The translations under genes were made by a program, and so were the position numbers. From Chryseobacterium indologenes (GTDB lineage Bacteria; Bacteroidota; Bacteroidia; Flavobacteriales; Weeksellaceae): a DNA stretch of 64,000 bases. The stretch is from positions 62,001-126,000 of the forward strand of contig NZ_LJOD01000005.1 of the NCBI RefSeq assembly GCF_001295265.1. The letters run 5' to 3'. Of this stretch, positions 46,082-57,774 are shown one piece after another. Under the pieces are notes generated by a model. The model searched no databases, was not told where the DNA came from, and was given only the letters and a program-made list of their open reading frames with translations. Numbering within the stretch: the first letter of the stretch is position 1; every line of letters begins with the position of its first letter.

Positions 46082-46765
46082 TTATTTTAGCTTATTCATC
46101 AGGTTTGCTCTGTAGCTCTCTCCAATCGGAATTTCCTGTTCAGACTCCAATACTAATTTTTTAAGCCCTATATTTTTAATTTTATCCAGATTAACGATAA
46201 AAGATTTATGAATCCTTACAAAAGCTTCAGAAAGCTGAAGCTCCAGAGATTTTAGCGTATCCAGAACAATATATTCTTGATCTGTTGTCCGGATATTTAC
46301 ATAATCTTTGATGCTTTCTATATAAAGGATGTCATTATAATTAATCCGATGCTGCTGCCCTGAAGATTTAACGAAGAAATACGGTTCTTTTTTATTTTCA
46401 GAAAAAGAAAAACGCTCCCGGGCTTTTTCCACGCTTTTATAAAACCTATCAAAGGAAATAGGCTTCAGGAGATAATCTACCACATGATGTTCATACCCTT
46501 CCAGTGCATATTCCGAATAGGCTGTCGTTAAAATATACTTATGGGTATCACCCACAATCTTCATAAAGTTGATTCCTGTAAGTTCCGGCATCTGAATATC
46601 CAGAAAGATAAGGTCACAATTATTATTCCGGATATATTCCAGCGCTGTAATGGGATTTTCTGCAGAAAAGACCAGTTCTAAAAAGGGGACTTTACGCACG
46701 TAGTTTTCCAGCAGCGAGATAGCCAGCGGTTCATCATCAACAATAATGCATTTAATGGTTCTCAT
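46082..46765 (-). CDS. LytTR-family response regulator
   Basis: 227 residues. The receiver domain has the acid pair DDEP at 10-13 and the phospho-acceptor D56 in IFLDIQMPELTG. The C-terminal LytTR DNA-binding domain (about 130-227) shows IRTTDQEYIVLDTLKSLE and FVRIHKSFIVNLDKI. Its start overlaps the end of the kinase gene by 14 bases, so the pair is one operon. Likely target genes are the divergent secreted and barrel proteins, but this is inferred only from position. Confidence 0.94.
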   Translation of the reverse strand: MRTIKCIIVDDEPLAISLLENYVRKVPFLELVFSAENPITALEYIRNNNCDLIFLDIQMPELTGINFMKIVGDTHKYILTTAYSEYALEGYEHHVVDYLLKPISFDRFYKSVEKARERFSFSENKKEPYFFVKSSGQQHRINYNDILYIESIKDYVNIRTTDQEYIVLDTLKSLELQLSEAFVRIHKSFIVNLDKIKNIGLKKLVLESEQEIPIGESYRANLMNKLK

Positions 46766-47774
46766 GGGGAAAAGTTATTTTCAAATCTACTACAAATTCA
46801 GATTCGTTTTCATGAACGGACAATTGGTGGGCAGGATATAAAATTTCAAGCCTTTTTCTAACATTTTCAATACCAATTCCTGAAAAATCATCCTTGGATC
46901 TGTTGTTCTTAAAATTATGAAGATAAAAATGCAGAAATCCTTTTCCATCTGATATTTTAAGTTCAAACCCTTTATTTCTGAAATCACCATGTTTAAAAGC
47001 ATTTTCTACAAAAGGCACCAGCAGCATGGGAGAGATTTCCTGATCCGGATTATTAATATTCTTTTCAAAGACCAGCAATTCCGGGTTTTTAATTCTTAAA
47101 CTTTCTAAAGCAATCAGACTTTCAATATAGCCTATTTCTTTTTCCAGCCGGATCACAGGCTTTTCAAGATCTTTTGTACTGTACCTCAATAAACGACTCA
47201 GCTCTTCTATGGCGGGAAGCGCCTTTTCGGAGTTCTGATACACCAAAGAGTAAATGTTATTCAGAGAATTAAAAATAAAATGCGGATTGATCTGCGTTTT
47301 CAGCGCCTGAAGCTCTGCATCTTTCTTTTCGGTCATAAGTATATTCTTTTCAGCCTCCATGGCAGAATACAATTTAAAAATACATAAAACCGTACTTACA
47401 AAAATGGTAATAAAACTGAAATAAATATTATCATAGAAATAAAAAGCCAGCCCTGTCCCTTCCGCATAATTTCTTATTCCAAATAAAGCAGGTAAAAGAG
47501 TCTCTTCCACAGAATACCGTATAATAACAAAACAGAAAACACTGACAAAATATCCAATAATGATCTTATAAAATTTATTAAGGTCAAAAAATTTCGGAAC
47601 GACCCAAAAGTAATTAATGTAGAAACAGCAAAAACTGGTGAAAAAAAAAGTAGCAGAAAAAATAAGATATATTTCATTTAGTTTTTTAATGCTAAAATTG
47701 AATTCTAGCACTTCTTTAATGAAATAAAGACACCAGTAGAAAATATGAAGGAATAAAAGCTGTTTCTTTTTCAT
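46752..47774 (-). CDS. LytS-type sensor histidine kinase
   Basis: 340 residues from the ATG at 47774 (MKKKQLLFLH); an in-frame ATG 34 codons upstream adds an unlikely aromatic-rich stretch. Four membrane helices fill the first 150 residues. A short coiled coil leads to the His_kinase domain with the phospho-acceptor in LKTQINPHFIFNSLNNIYSL. The ATPase part has LLVPFVENAFKHG and GIGIENVRKRL. Signal unknown. Paired with the LytTR regulator. Confidence 0.92.
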   Translation of the reverse strand: MKKKQLLFLHIFYWCLYFIKEVLEFNFSIKKLNEIYLIFSATFFFTSFCCFYINYFWVVPKFFDLNKFYKIIIGYFVSVFCFVIIRYSVEETLLPALFGIRNYAEGTGLAFYFYDNIYFSFITIFVSTVLCIFKLYSAMEAEKNILMTEKKDAELQALKTQINPHFIFNSLNNIYSLVYQNSEKALPAIEELSRLLRYSTKDLEKPVIRLEKEIGYIESLIALESLRIKNPELLVFEKNINNPDQEISPMLLVPFVENAFKHGDFRNKGFELKISDGKGFLHFYLHNFKNNRSKDDFSGIGIENVRKRLEILYPAHQLSVHENESEFVVDLKITFPHENH

Positions 47775-47965
47775 AGCATAAAAATAAAAGTTACACCAGA
47801 CAAACCCTACAAATTTTCGATGAACCCAGTAAAATTTCCGATAAAACTTATTTGCCGTAAAAAATAACGGTTTCATCTAATTGGTGTTTTCCCCTCAGCT
47901 TTTTCCCGATAGTTTTACAAAAAATAATTCCGCCCACAATATCAGCAATTATTATAGAAATAAAC

Positions 47966-48178
47966 ATGAAAAAAATAACCATTTTCACTTCAGCATTATG
48001 CAGTATGTTTTTCTCTGCTCAAACGACGGGCGATACGGTAAAAGTGAAAACTATTGAATCTGTATCTCCGGAAGGAAAGAAAAAAATTATAGTACGTAAG
48101 GTTGACAGCTTTGGTAATCAGAAAGTAAAATCCAATACCAGAGCGGTGGATTTTGAAGAAAAACAAAGAGCTCAATAA
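47966..48178 (+). CDS. Small secreted protein
   Basis: 70 residues with a signal peptide (ending FSAQ, near 19) and a 50-residue mature part rich in Lys and Val (TVKVKTIESVSPEGKKKIIV). No family recognised. It diverges from the LytS/LytR pair and is followed after 41 bases by a DUF5694-like gene, so it may be under that system's control. Confidence 0.6.
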   Translation: MKKITIFTSALCSMFFSAQTTGDTVKVKTIESVSPEGKKKIIVRKVDSFGNQKVKSNTRAVDFEEKQRAQ

Positions 48179-48219
48179 CTTAGAAACTTTTAATCTTCTC
48201 TATATAAAAACTAATAGCC

Positions 48220-49059
48220 ATGAAAACTATTTTTTATACCCTGCTTTTATGTCTTCCTGCATTGATGACCGCACAGAAGAAGCCTTCAGACTATTTTCAC
48301 AACCCAAAGACCAAGGTTCTTGTGGTAGGCACTTTCCATTTTGATTATCCTAATCTTGATGCCCACAAAACTCTGAAAGAAGACCAGATAGATGTATTGT
48401 CTCCGAAAACATCAAAAGAGGTTACAGAGCTTGTTAATTATATCAAGAAATTCAAGCCTACTAAAATCGCTATCGAAGCCTGGCCGGAATGGAATGCCAA
48501 TCAGAAACTAAAGGAGTACAGTGAAGGCAAACACCGCAATCAGCGTGATGAACGCTATCAATTGGCTATGCGGATTGCCAGTGATCTTAAAATCAGGGAG
48601 CTTTACAGCGTAGATGCAGGATCTGTTCAGGATGACCTCATGGAAAAACTGGGTAAAACAGATTCTGTTTATTTTAAAAACCTTCTTAAGGATTATGATT
48701 TTAAAAGTGATGACCCGGTATCACAAAGCTTTACAGCCTTTTATAAAAGTTCGGAACCTAAAAATTTTAAATCCCTGCTGGATAATTTTATGTACATGAA
48801 CAGTAAAGAATACCATCAATACGGCTATGGAGCTTATCTTAGCGGAGATTTCAAACTGAGACAGTACGATGGAGCAGATATGCTGGCTCTGTACTGGTAT
48901 AACAGAAACCTGAGAATGTTCCGGAATATTCAGAATATTCCCCATAATACTGAAGACAGAATCCTTGTGATTGCCGGCAACGGTCATGCTGCAGTATTCA
49001 GACAGCTTTTTACGTATTCCGCGGAATACGATTTTGTAGAATTTTCTTCACTTAAATAG
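48220..49059 (+). CDS. DUF5694-like secreted protein, Tiki/TraB-related fold
   Basis: 279 residues with a signal peptide (ending MTAQ, about 18). Two GxxH patches typical of the TraB/Tiki (erythromycin-esterase-like) superfamily are seen: VLVVGTFHFDYP near residue 35 and VIAGNGHAAVFRQL near 255. Between them lies a conserved IAIEAWPEWNA. Tiki relatives are metal-dependent proteases; whether this one is catalytic cannot be told here. Probably periplasmic. Confidence 0.78.
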   Translation: MKTIFYTLLLCLPALMTAQKKPSDYFHNPKTKVLVVGTFHFDYPNLDAHKTLKEDQIDVLSPKTSKEVTELVNYIKKFKPTKIAIEAWPEWNANQKLKEYSEGKHRNQRDERYQLAMRIASDLKIRELYSVDAGSVQDDLMEKLGKTDSVYFKNLLKDYDFKSDDPVSQSFTAFYKSSEPKNFKSLLDNFMYMNSKEYHQYGYGAYLSGDFKLRQYDGADMLALYWYNRNLRMFRNIQNIPHNTEDRILVIAGNGHAAVFRQLFTYSAEYDFVEFSSLK

Positions 49060-49194
49060 CTCTGTCATTACGTATTACCGTAAAACATCACGGTATTAAC
49101 AAATCTTTGACTGAACTAAAATTTCAATTTTATGTGTTCTTTCGTAACAAATTTCATTTTCCGGCGTCTAACTGGATAGATGTAAAAAAACATT

Positions 49195-51420
49195 ATGAAA
49201 AAAACTATATTGACTTTATCGCTGTTGGGCTCTATTTTCGCCTATTCACAGGAAAAGAACAATGCCACGAAAGAAAAACAAATTGAAGGTGTTGTAATCA
49301 CCAAAACTAAAAAAGCCGTTGAACAGAAAGCAGACCGTACTATTTTTGATTTTTCAGAACAGCCTCAGCTGAACACCGGAAACGTTCTTGAGGGAGTAAA
49401 AAAGCTTCCGGGGCTGGTTTCTACAGATATTGCAGGAATGATGTATCAGGGGAAAATGCTTGATGTTTATCTGAACGGAAGACCTTTAAATATTACGTCT
49501 AATGACCTGAATTCTTTTCTTGAAGGGATGCCCGCCAATTCTGTAGACAGAATTGAAGTTATCACACAGCCGGGTGCAGAATTTCCCGCTACTTCAGGAG
49601 GGGCTATCATGAATATCATCACGAATAAAAATGCCAATAAGTATTTAACCGCTACTTATTCCGGAAATTATTCATTCTCGGATTATGATAAATACAGAAG
49701 CAGAACGAGCAATTCTGTGAATTTAAATGCCAGAAACAAGTATTTCGGATGGCAGCTGAACGTAGGTCAGAACTATCGTGAAAATATGATGAATAACCAG
49801 CAGGATGAATTGCTGAACAGCTATACAGACAGGGTAAGCCGCGGCTATTTTGCCAAGGCCGGTGTTACTTTTGATCTTGGCATGGACAGGTTATTGCTAA
49901 ACTATGACATTTATCACAATAACAACGATAATTACACGTTAAGCAGCGGGTTTGCAACGAAAGTAATCCCGGATATTACCAACCCTGATGGATATTACCT
50001 GAAGGACTACACATTTAATAACAATTTTGACGCGTCAAATTCCAATAATGTAAGACAGGAAGCTGTGGTAACGTATCAAAAACGTTTTGATGACAAATCG
50101 AAAAAGCTTGATTTCCAGTTTGGCTTTACCAAATCAGATAATAAATTCAATCAGGATAACATTCTGAGATACGAACGTTTTACAGACGGGCAGCCTGTGA
50201 ATAATCTTACAGGGAATATTCTGAACAACAGCACGGATATGAGAATTGCGAATCTGAAAGTAGACTATTCGCAGCCAATCAAGCTGATGGACGGAGGAAA
50301 GGTAAGCTTCGGAGGTTTATATGAAAAAATGGATTTTGATACGGAAAGCAAAGGAATAACCAACCTGGAGTACCAAAGACAGACGGCTTCTACTTATCTT
50401 GAATTCCAGGCTAAGCTGAAAAAATTTGATTTCATTTTGGGAGGTCGTGCTGAGAATTATGATATTTCAGGAGTTACAAGAATGTACAGCTCACAAAAGG
50501 GTCTGACAGAAGCTGATCTTATTCCTTTCAATAAGTTTAAGTTCTTCCCGAATGCCAGTGTGCAGTACAGCCTAGTGAACCAGGTGAATGTTATTGCAAA
50601 TTATAACAAAAAGATTAGTCTTCCGAGTATTTCTGCCCTGAACCCGAACAATACAACCTTTGGAGGTCCCAATACCCAGATCAACGGTAACCCGAATCTT
50701 CAGCCGACCATATTTGACAACTATGAGGTGAAAGTTTCTGCTTTTGACTATGCTTTTGTGGGATATAGCGTGAGCTCAGCAAAAAATCAGGTAGCACAGC
50801 TTATCATGAGAGACGGAAAGAACCTGTATAATCAGCAGGTAAATATTTCCAATATGAGAATCCATAATTTCAATGTGGGTCTTCCTATTCCGTTTATGAT
50901 TTTCAGCAAGCCTATGAGCGAGATTATGAAATTCAACTTCAATCCGGACAAGATCAACTTTATGTATCTTTATGCAGGCTATCAGAAGCATGAGATTGAC
51001 AACCTGAATAACAAAGGGTTCTGGATCTTCAATGTGATGACCCAGCTTCTTCTTCCTAAAGGAATAACCCTGAATGCGAATTACAGCTATTTAACCCCGA
51101 AAGGAAGCTACTTTTATTTTACAGCAGACAAACCATTCAACAACTCTCTTAACCTTACTTTAACCAAGAAGTTCATGGATAAGCGTCTGACGGTTTCTCT
51201 GTTTGCGAATGATATTTTCAATTCTCAGGTAATGCAGGCTCATTCCAGCCCTCTGCAGGGATTGCCGGTAACGATCCGCTCTAAAAATGACACGAGGAAT
51301 TTCGGAATTTCAATCAATTATAAGATTCCAACCAAAAACAAGCTGGCAAAAGAGGATCCGAACATCCTGAACCAGACGAAAAAAGAAGAAAGCGGAGGAG
51401 TAATGCAGACCCCGCAGTAA
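49195..51420 (+). CDS. Outer-membrane beta-barrel receptor with TonB plug-like domain
   Basis: 741 residues with a signal peptide (ending AYSQ, near 19). A short plug-like domain (about 30-150) includes VLEGVKKLPGLVSTD, VYLNGRPLNI and IEVITQPGAEF, then GGAIMNIIT. The remainder is a long barrel of the OMP_b-brl_3 family. It lacks the N-terminal carboxypeptidase-like repeat that many relatives carry, and no SusD partner follows. No TPP-type leader is present, so its substrate is unknown. It lies beyond the LytS/LytR pair and could be its target. Confidence 0.85.
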   Translation: MKKTILTLSLLGSIFAYSQEKNNATKEKQIEGVVITKTKKAVEQKADRTIFDFSEQPQLNTGNVLEGVKKLPGLVSTDIAGMMYQGKMLDVYLNGRPLNITSNDLNSFLEGMPANSVDRIEVITQPGAEFPATSGGAIMNIITNKNANKYLTATYSGNYSFSDYDKYRSRTSNSVNLNARNKYFGWQLNVGQNYRENMMNNQQDELLNSYTDRVSRGYFAKAGVTFDLGMDRLLLNYDIYHNNNDNYTLSSGFATKVIPDITNPDGYYLKDYTFNNNFDASNSNNVRQEAVVTYQKRFDDKSKKLDFQFGFTKSDNKFNQDNILRYERFTDGQPVNNLTGNILNNSTDMRIANLKVDYSQPIKLMDGGKVSFGGLYEKMDFDTESKGITNLEYQRQTASTYLEFQAKLKKFDFILGGRAENYDISGVTRMYSSQKGLTEADLIPFNKFKFFPNASVQYSLVNQVNVIANYNKKISLPSISALNPNNTTFGGPNTQINGNPNLQPTIFDNYEVKVSAFDYAFVGYSVSSAKNQVAQLIMRDGKNLYNQQVNISNMRIHNFNVGLPIPFMIFSKPMSEIMKFNFNPDKINFMYLYAGYQKHEIDNLNNKGFWIFNVMTQLLLPKGITLNANYSYLTPKGSYFYFTADKPFNNSLNLTLTKKFMDKRLTVSLFANDIFNSQVMQAHSSPLQGLPVTIRSKNDTRNFGISINYKIPTKNKLAKEDPNILNQTKKEESGGVMQTPQ

Positions 51421-51430
51421 CAGATAAACG

Positions 51431-51464
51431 GAGGCAGTACAAGGGTTACTGCCTCTTTTTATTT
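51431..51464 (+). terminator. Intrinsic terminator of the barrel receptor gene
   Basis: GAGGCAGTA (51431-51439) and TACTGCCTC (51447-51455) form a 9-bp stem followed by T5 and an AT-rich run. Confidence 0.88.
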
Positions 51465-51517
51465 TAAGAAGAAAACTAATTATTTTTATACGTATGATGC
51501 CTGAGAACCATAGCCCA

Positions 51518-52228
51518 TTAAAAATCTACGGTCTGGAATCTCCAGTTCAAAGTATCAACAAGGGTGAGCTGGTTTAAGATAACCGGAAGATCTGCGATAA
51601 TTTTTAAAGTCTGCATGGCCATCATGCTACCTATTATTCCGGGAAGCGCTCCCAGAACACCAAGGCGGTCGCAATCGGGAATATCTTCATCAAAGGGAGG
51701 TTCAGGAAACAGGTCTCTCAGATCCCTGCTTCCATTATGGTTAAACAGGGCAATCTGGCCTGAAAACCCGTAAATACTTCCATATACCAAAGTTTTTTTC
51801 AGTTTCACACAGGTATCGTTCACCAGGTATCTTGTTGAAAAATTATCTGATCCGTCAATAACAATATCATACGGATCTAGTATTTCTTCGACATTGGCTT
51901 CATTTATTTTTTCCTCAATTCCGATATATTTAACCTGATGATTCAGATTCTCCACAAACCGTGCAGCGCTTTTAGTCTTCGGTATTCCGACAGTGTGTTC
52001 ATTGTGGATGACCTGACGGTTCAGGTTATGGAGTTCAACCTCATCAAAGTCTGCCACTCCCAGAGTTCCCACTCCTGCCGCTGCCAGATACTGAATAACG
52101 GGACTTCCCAAACCTCCGGCTCCTATCATCAGAACCTTGGCAGCCTGTATTTTTTTCTGGCCTTCCAGCCCTATTTCTTCTACGAATATCTGCCGGCTGT
52201 ACCGTGCAAAAACATCTTCTTTCTTCAT
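51518..52228 (-). CDS. thiF: Sulfur-carrier adenylyltransferase ThiF, form without zinc cysteines
   Basis: Adenylates the C-terminal glycine of ThiS so that sulfur can be loaded for the thiazole ring. 236 residues of the E1-like fold: nucleotide motif GAGGLGSPVIQYLAAAGVG at 37-55, Arg/Asp set in NLNRQVIH and IDGSDNFSTRYLVND. The only cysteines are C140 and C186. C186 (PDCDRLGVLG) matches the position of the catalytic C184 of E. coli ThiF. The two CxxC zinc pairs of E. coli ThiF are absent, and there is no rhodanese tail. It overlaps the thiH stop by 4 bases and is the last gene of the operon. Confidence 0.92.
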   Translation of the reverse strand: MKKEDVFARYSRQIFVEEIGLEGQKKIQAAKVLMIGAGGLGSPVIQYLAAAGVGTLGVADFDEVELHNLNRQVIHNEHTVGIPKTKSAARFVENLNHQVKYIGIEEKINEANVEEILDPYDIVIDGSDNFSTRYLVNDTCVKLKKTLVYGSIYGFSGQIALFNHNGSRDLRDLFPEPPFDEDIPDCDRLGVLGALPGIIGSMMAMQTLKIIADLPVILNQLTLVDTLNWRFQTVDF

Positions 52229-53355
52229 ATAGTTGGTATAAAACCGCTATAAACAGGCTCCCAGTCTTTCATCACCGGATCATATCCTGCCCTTTCAATA
52301 ACTCTTCTGATCTCTTCCATACTGCGATCGTCACTGGTTTCAAACTGTTCCAGAGATTCTTTATCCACAGCATAACCACCGGGATTCGTTTTAGAGCCTG
52401 CGCTCATGGCTGTTGCGCCCAGGGAAATAATATGATCTCTGAATTTTTCATTTTCACGGGTGGAAATGGAAATCTCAAGGTCTTCATTCCAGATCCTGTA
52501 GGCACAGATCAACTGAAGCAAATCTTTATCTTCCATAATAAAATTAGGTTCAATAATTCCTTCTGCCGGCCTTAATCTGGGAAAAGAAACTGAAAAGCGG
52601 CTCTTCCAGTATGTTTTCTGCAGATAATCAATATGAAGCGCATTAAAAAAACTGTCCACTCTCCAGTCTTCCAGACCGAGCAGGACGCCAAGGCCAATTT
52701 TATGGATTCCCGCTTTTCCTATTCTGTCCGGTGTTTCCAGCCTGAAATGAAAGTTTGATTTCTTTCCTTTCGGATGATATTCTTTATAAACCTCCTGATG
52801 ATAGGTTTCCTGATACACCAGCACAGAATGTACACCCTCCTGATGAAGCATTGAGTATTCTTCTTCCGATAGCGGCTGTACTTCGATGGAAATATTAGCA
52901 AAATGAGGCCTGAGCAGGCGAATGGCATTCCGAAAGTATGAAATTCCTACTGTTTTATTGGCTTCCCCACTTACCAGCAGCACATGATTCACCTCCATTG
53001 ATTTTAAAACGGAAGCTTCCACCATAATTTCTGTATCTGAAAGCGTTTTCCGCCTCAACGCATTATCCAGACTGAAGCCGCAGTATGTACAGATATTCTG
53101 GCATTCGTTGCTGAGATACATCGGGGCATATAACTGAATGGTTTTACCAAAGCGTTTCTGAGTGGCTGCCCGGGTCATTTTCGCCATCAGTTCCAGCTTT
53201 TCAGCAGCAGCAGGGGAAAGCAGATTAAGAAAATCATCCAGCGTTTTGTGGTTTTTCTGAAGACTGTTCAATACATCAGAAATAGTTACTTTTTCCAGTC
53301 TTGTTTTTACTTCATCCCAATGGTAGTGTTCAAAAATATGTCTAAAGGTGCCCAT
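52225..53355 (-). CDS. thiH: 2-iminoacetate synthase ThiH
   Basis: Radical SAM tyrosine lyase that makes dehydroglycine for thiazole synthesis in bacteria without ThiO. 376 residues. The iron-sulfur cluster motif is C85-x3-C89-x2-C92 in ECQNICTYCGF. The SAM-binding GEANKTVG and the later GLGVLLGLEDWR match ThiH. Its presence indicates tyrosine, not glycine oxidation, as glycine-imine source. It is 8 bases after thiG and overlaps thiF. Confidence 0.95.
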   Translation of the reverse strand: MGTFRHIFEHYHWDEVKTRLEKVTISDVLNSLQKNHKTLDDFLNLLSPAAAEKLELMAKMTRAATQKRFGKTIQLYAPMYLSNECQNICTYCGFSLDNALRRKTLSDTEIMVEASVLKSMEVNHVLLVSGEANKTVGISYFRNAIRLLRPHFANISIEVQPLSEEEYSMLHQEGVHSVLVYQETYHQEVYKEYHPKGKKSNFHFRLETPDRIGKAGIHKIGLGVLLGLEDWRVDSFFNALHIDYLQKTYWKSRFSVSFPRLRPAEGIIEPNFIMEDKDLLQLICAYRIWNEDLEISISTRENEKFRDHIISLGATAMSAGSKTNPGGYAVDKESLEQFETSDDRSMEEIRRVIERAGYDPVMKDWEPVYSGFIPTI

Positions 53356-53363
53356 TAGCAGTA

Positions 53364-54146
53364 TTATTCAAATAAAAATGAGGTTAACGGGCTGGAAGCT
53401 TCCGCTTGATTGATTATTGCTCCCAAACCTGCTTCAAATGCTCTTCTTCCTGCAATAACCCCTTCTTTAAAAGCAACAGCCATATTCACAGGGTTTCCGG
53501 CCACAGCGATGGCAGTGTTTACAAGAACTGCATCCGCTCCCATTTCCATGGCTTTGGCGGCATCTGAAGGTGCTCCTATTCCGGCATCTACCACTACAGG
53601 AACATTGCTCTGGCTGATGATAATTTCAAGAAAATCCAGTGTTCTCAACCCTTTATTGGTTCCGATTGGTGCTCCCAAAGGCATAACTACCGCAGTTCCG
53701 GCATCTTCAAGACGTTTGCAGAGTACAGGATCTGCATGGATGTACGGCATTACCACAAACCCCAATTTTGCCAGCTCTTCCGTTGCATACAGGGTTTCAA
53801 TAGGATCCGGAAGAAGGTATTTCGGATCAGGATGGATTTCGAGTTTCACCCAGTTGGTTTCCAGGGCTTCTCTTGCAAGCTGTGCTGCCAATACAGCTTC
53901 TTTAGCAGTTCTTGCTCCTGAAGTATTGGGAAGCAGGTGTACATGCGTGCTTTTGAGCGAATCCAGCAATCCGTCTTCTTCAGCCTGGGAATCAATTCTT
54001 TTCAGAGCCATCGTTACCATATTGGTTCCGGAAGCGGTAACGGATGCCGCCATTTCTCCAAGGTTCCCGAATTTGCCGGTTCCCAGAAACAGTCTTGATT
54101 CAAATACCCGGTCTGCTATTATTAATTTTTGATTGTTCATATTCAA
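53364..54146 (-). CDS. thiG: Thiazole synthase ThiG
   Basis: Builds the thiazole phosphate from deoxyxylulose phosphate, dehydroglycine and ThiS thiocarboxylate. 260 residues, a TIM barrel. Seen are [12 protein letters not shown] near the N-terminus, [15 protein letters not shown] with the imine-forming lysine region, [43 protein letters not shown]. The start may be the first or third codon (MNMNNQ). It is separated from thiE upstream by 311 bases, unlike the tight spacing elsewhere in the operon. Confidence 0.95.
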   Translation of the reverse strand: MNMNNQKLIIADRVFESRLFLGTGKFGNLGEMAASVTASGTNMVTMALKRIDSQAEEDGLLDSLKSTHVHLLPNTSGARTAKEAVLAAQLAREALETNWVKLEIHPDPKYLLPDPIETLYATEELAKLGFVVMPYIHADPVLCKRLEDAGTAVVMPLGAPIGTNKGLRTLDFLEIIISQSNVPVVVDAGIGAPSDAAKAMEMGADAVLVNTAIAVAGNPVNMAVAFKEGVIAGRRAFEAGLGAIINQAEASSPLTSFLFE

Positions 54147-54457
54147 ATATTTGTTTTTTCTAAATCATACCCCTGCTTCAATTTTCATTTATAGTTGGTA
54201 ACAAAACTGTTCAAACTTTTTTATTAAACCACAACGTCACAAAAGTTTTATTTAAACCCTTTAGTGATTTTTAAGTTTAAATACCTTGCGTATAGAAGTT
54301 CACATAAGTCTTTAAAATCTTTGATTTTTATTTTTTTGAGAACTTTTATCATATCTAATATCCACGCAAATAGCCTTGTACCTTTTAGCTACGTCCAACC
54401 ATCGGTTTGTGGATAAGTTTAAACAGACTTAACGTAAAATTTAGTGTATTGCAATTT
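54147..54457. other. Non-coding gap inside the thiamine operon
   Basis: 311 AT-rich bases between thiE and thiG with all frames closed by stops. It contains a copy of a repeat also found near 15.9 kb, and I see no TPP riboswitch here. A TAnnTTTG promoter for thiG was not found. Confidence 0.55.
54221..54281. repeat. Dispersed intergenic repeat, copy B
   Basis: Starts TTATTAAACCACAA, includes CACAAAAGTTTTATTT and ends GATTTTTAAGTTTAAA. It aligns with 15884-15944 on the same strand with about four small differences. Confidence 0.6.
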
Positions 54458-55072
54458 TTATATCATTACTTTTTTAAAATCTTTAATCATAGACGGCTGC
54501 CTGGTAATCTCTCCTGAAACTGCAGCTCCATAAATACCGATCTGCTGCAAGGGCAAAATATCTTCAAGGGTAACACTGCCAATCGCAAAAATCTTAGGGA
54601 TTTCCAATGATTTTCCTTTCAGATTCTCAACAATCTTCCGGTATCCTTCAAAACCCAGAACAGGACTTAGTTTTTCTTTGGTAGCGGTAAACCTTAAAGG
54701 GCCCAGACCAATATAATCACAGGCCTCATTCATCCTTTGAAGAACATCGGCTATGGTATTGGCCGTCCCTCCTATTATTTTATGATTTCCCAAAATCCGC
54801 CTTGCTTTTTCAACCGAATCATCATTAAGCCCTAAGTGTACTCCGTCTGCATCGGTTTCTTTTACCAATTGAATATGATCATTGATGATAAGAGCGGCTT
54901 TATATTCTGAGCACAGCTTCTTTGAAACTTCACAGAGGCTGATCAATTCATTTTCCGGGGCATTTTTCCACCGGACCTGAATCCATTGTATTCCGTTATC
55001 CAGAGCATTCCGGATGTTAAACTCCTGTTCTTTTTTTGTATTTCCCTGTGATATATATTGTAATTTTTCCAT
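54458..55072 (-). CDS. thiE: Thiamine-phosphate synthase ThiE
   Basis: Joins the pyrimidine and thiazole halves to thiamine phosphate. 204 residues from the ATG at 55072 (MEKLQYISQG); an open frame continues 38 codons upstream but overlaps tenI and adds no family sequence. ThiE landmarks are IQVRWKNAPE (pyrophosphate Arg/Lys), IINDHIQLVKETDADGVHLG (magnesium Asp), GGTANT, YIGLGPLRFTATKEK and IFAIGSV. It is 19 bases after tenI. With these residues it is the catalytic synthase of the pair. Confidence 0.93.
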   Translation of the reverse strand: MEKLQYISQGNTKKEQEFNIRNALDNGIQWIQVRWKNAPENELISLCEVSKKLCSEYKAALIINDHIQLVKETDADGVHLGLNDDSVEKARRILGNHKIIGGTANTIADVLQRMNEACDYIGLGPLRFTATKEKLSPVLGFEGYRKIVENLKGKSLEIPKIFAIGSVTLEDILPLQQIGIYGAAVSGEITRQPSMIKDFKKVMI

Positions 55073-55091
55073 TATTGATTCGTTATTTTGA

Positions 55092-57496
<2,405 letters not shown>

Positions 57497-57499
57497 TTA

Positions 57500-57706
57500 T
57501 TAGCCGCCCTGGGCAGCTGTGATGATTAATACTGAATCTCTGTTATTGAGAGTTGTCTCTGCCCAAGCGGACAGTGGAATAATACGATTGTTGAGGGCTA
57601 CGGCAATTCCTTTTTTCTTTCCGGGAAGTTCCATAGCCATTAGTGCCTCCAGATTTTCGGGAAGTACAGCAAATATTTTTCGGGTGTGGTTGATTGTAAG
57701 TTCCAT
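57500..57706 (-). CDS. thiS: Sulfur carrier protein ThiS
   Basis: 68 residues of the ubiquitin-like fold ending in the required Gly-Gly (ITAAQGG), where ThiF adenylates and sulfur is attached for ThiG. The middle reads LPGKKKGIAVALNNRIIPLSAW, typical of ThiS. It is the first gene of the operon, about 69 bases after the TPP riboswitch. Confidence 0.94.
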   Translation of the reverse strand: MELTINHTRKIFAVLPENLEALMAMELPGKKKGIAVALNNRIIPLSAWAETTLNNRDSVLIITAAQGG

Positions 57707-57774
57707 TCCTAATAATTTAAATACACTTTAGGAATGGCCGTTATTGTACAATAGAATGCACAGCAAAAGTCACC

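Noticed and set aside
53410..54132. 240-codon open frame on the plus strand opposite thiG
   Set aside because: It is a shadow of the thiG reading frame: Ala/Ser-rich, no family character, and thiG is certain.
54147..54457. Remnant of a gene (thiD or similar) between thiE and thiG
   Set aside because: All frames have many stops and no residue pattern of thiamine genes can be read.
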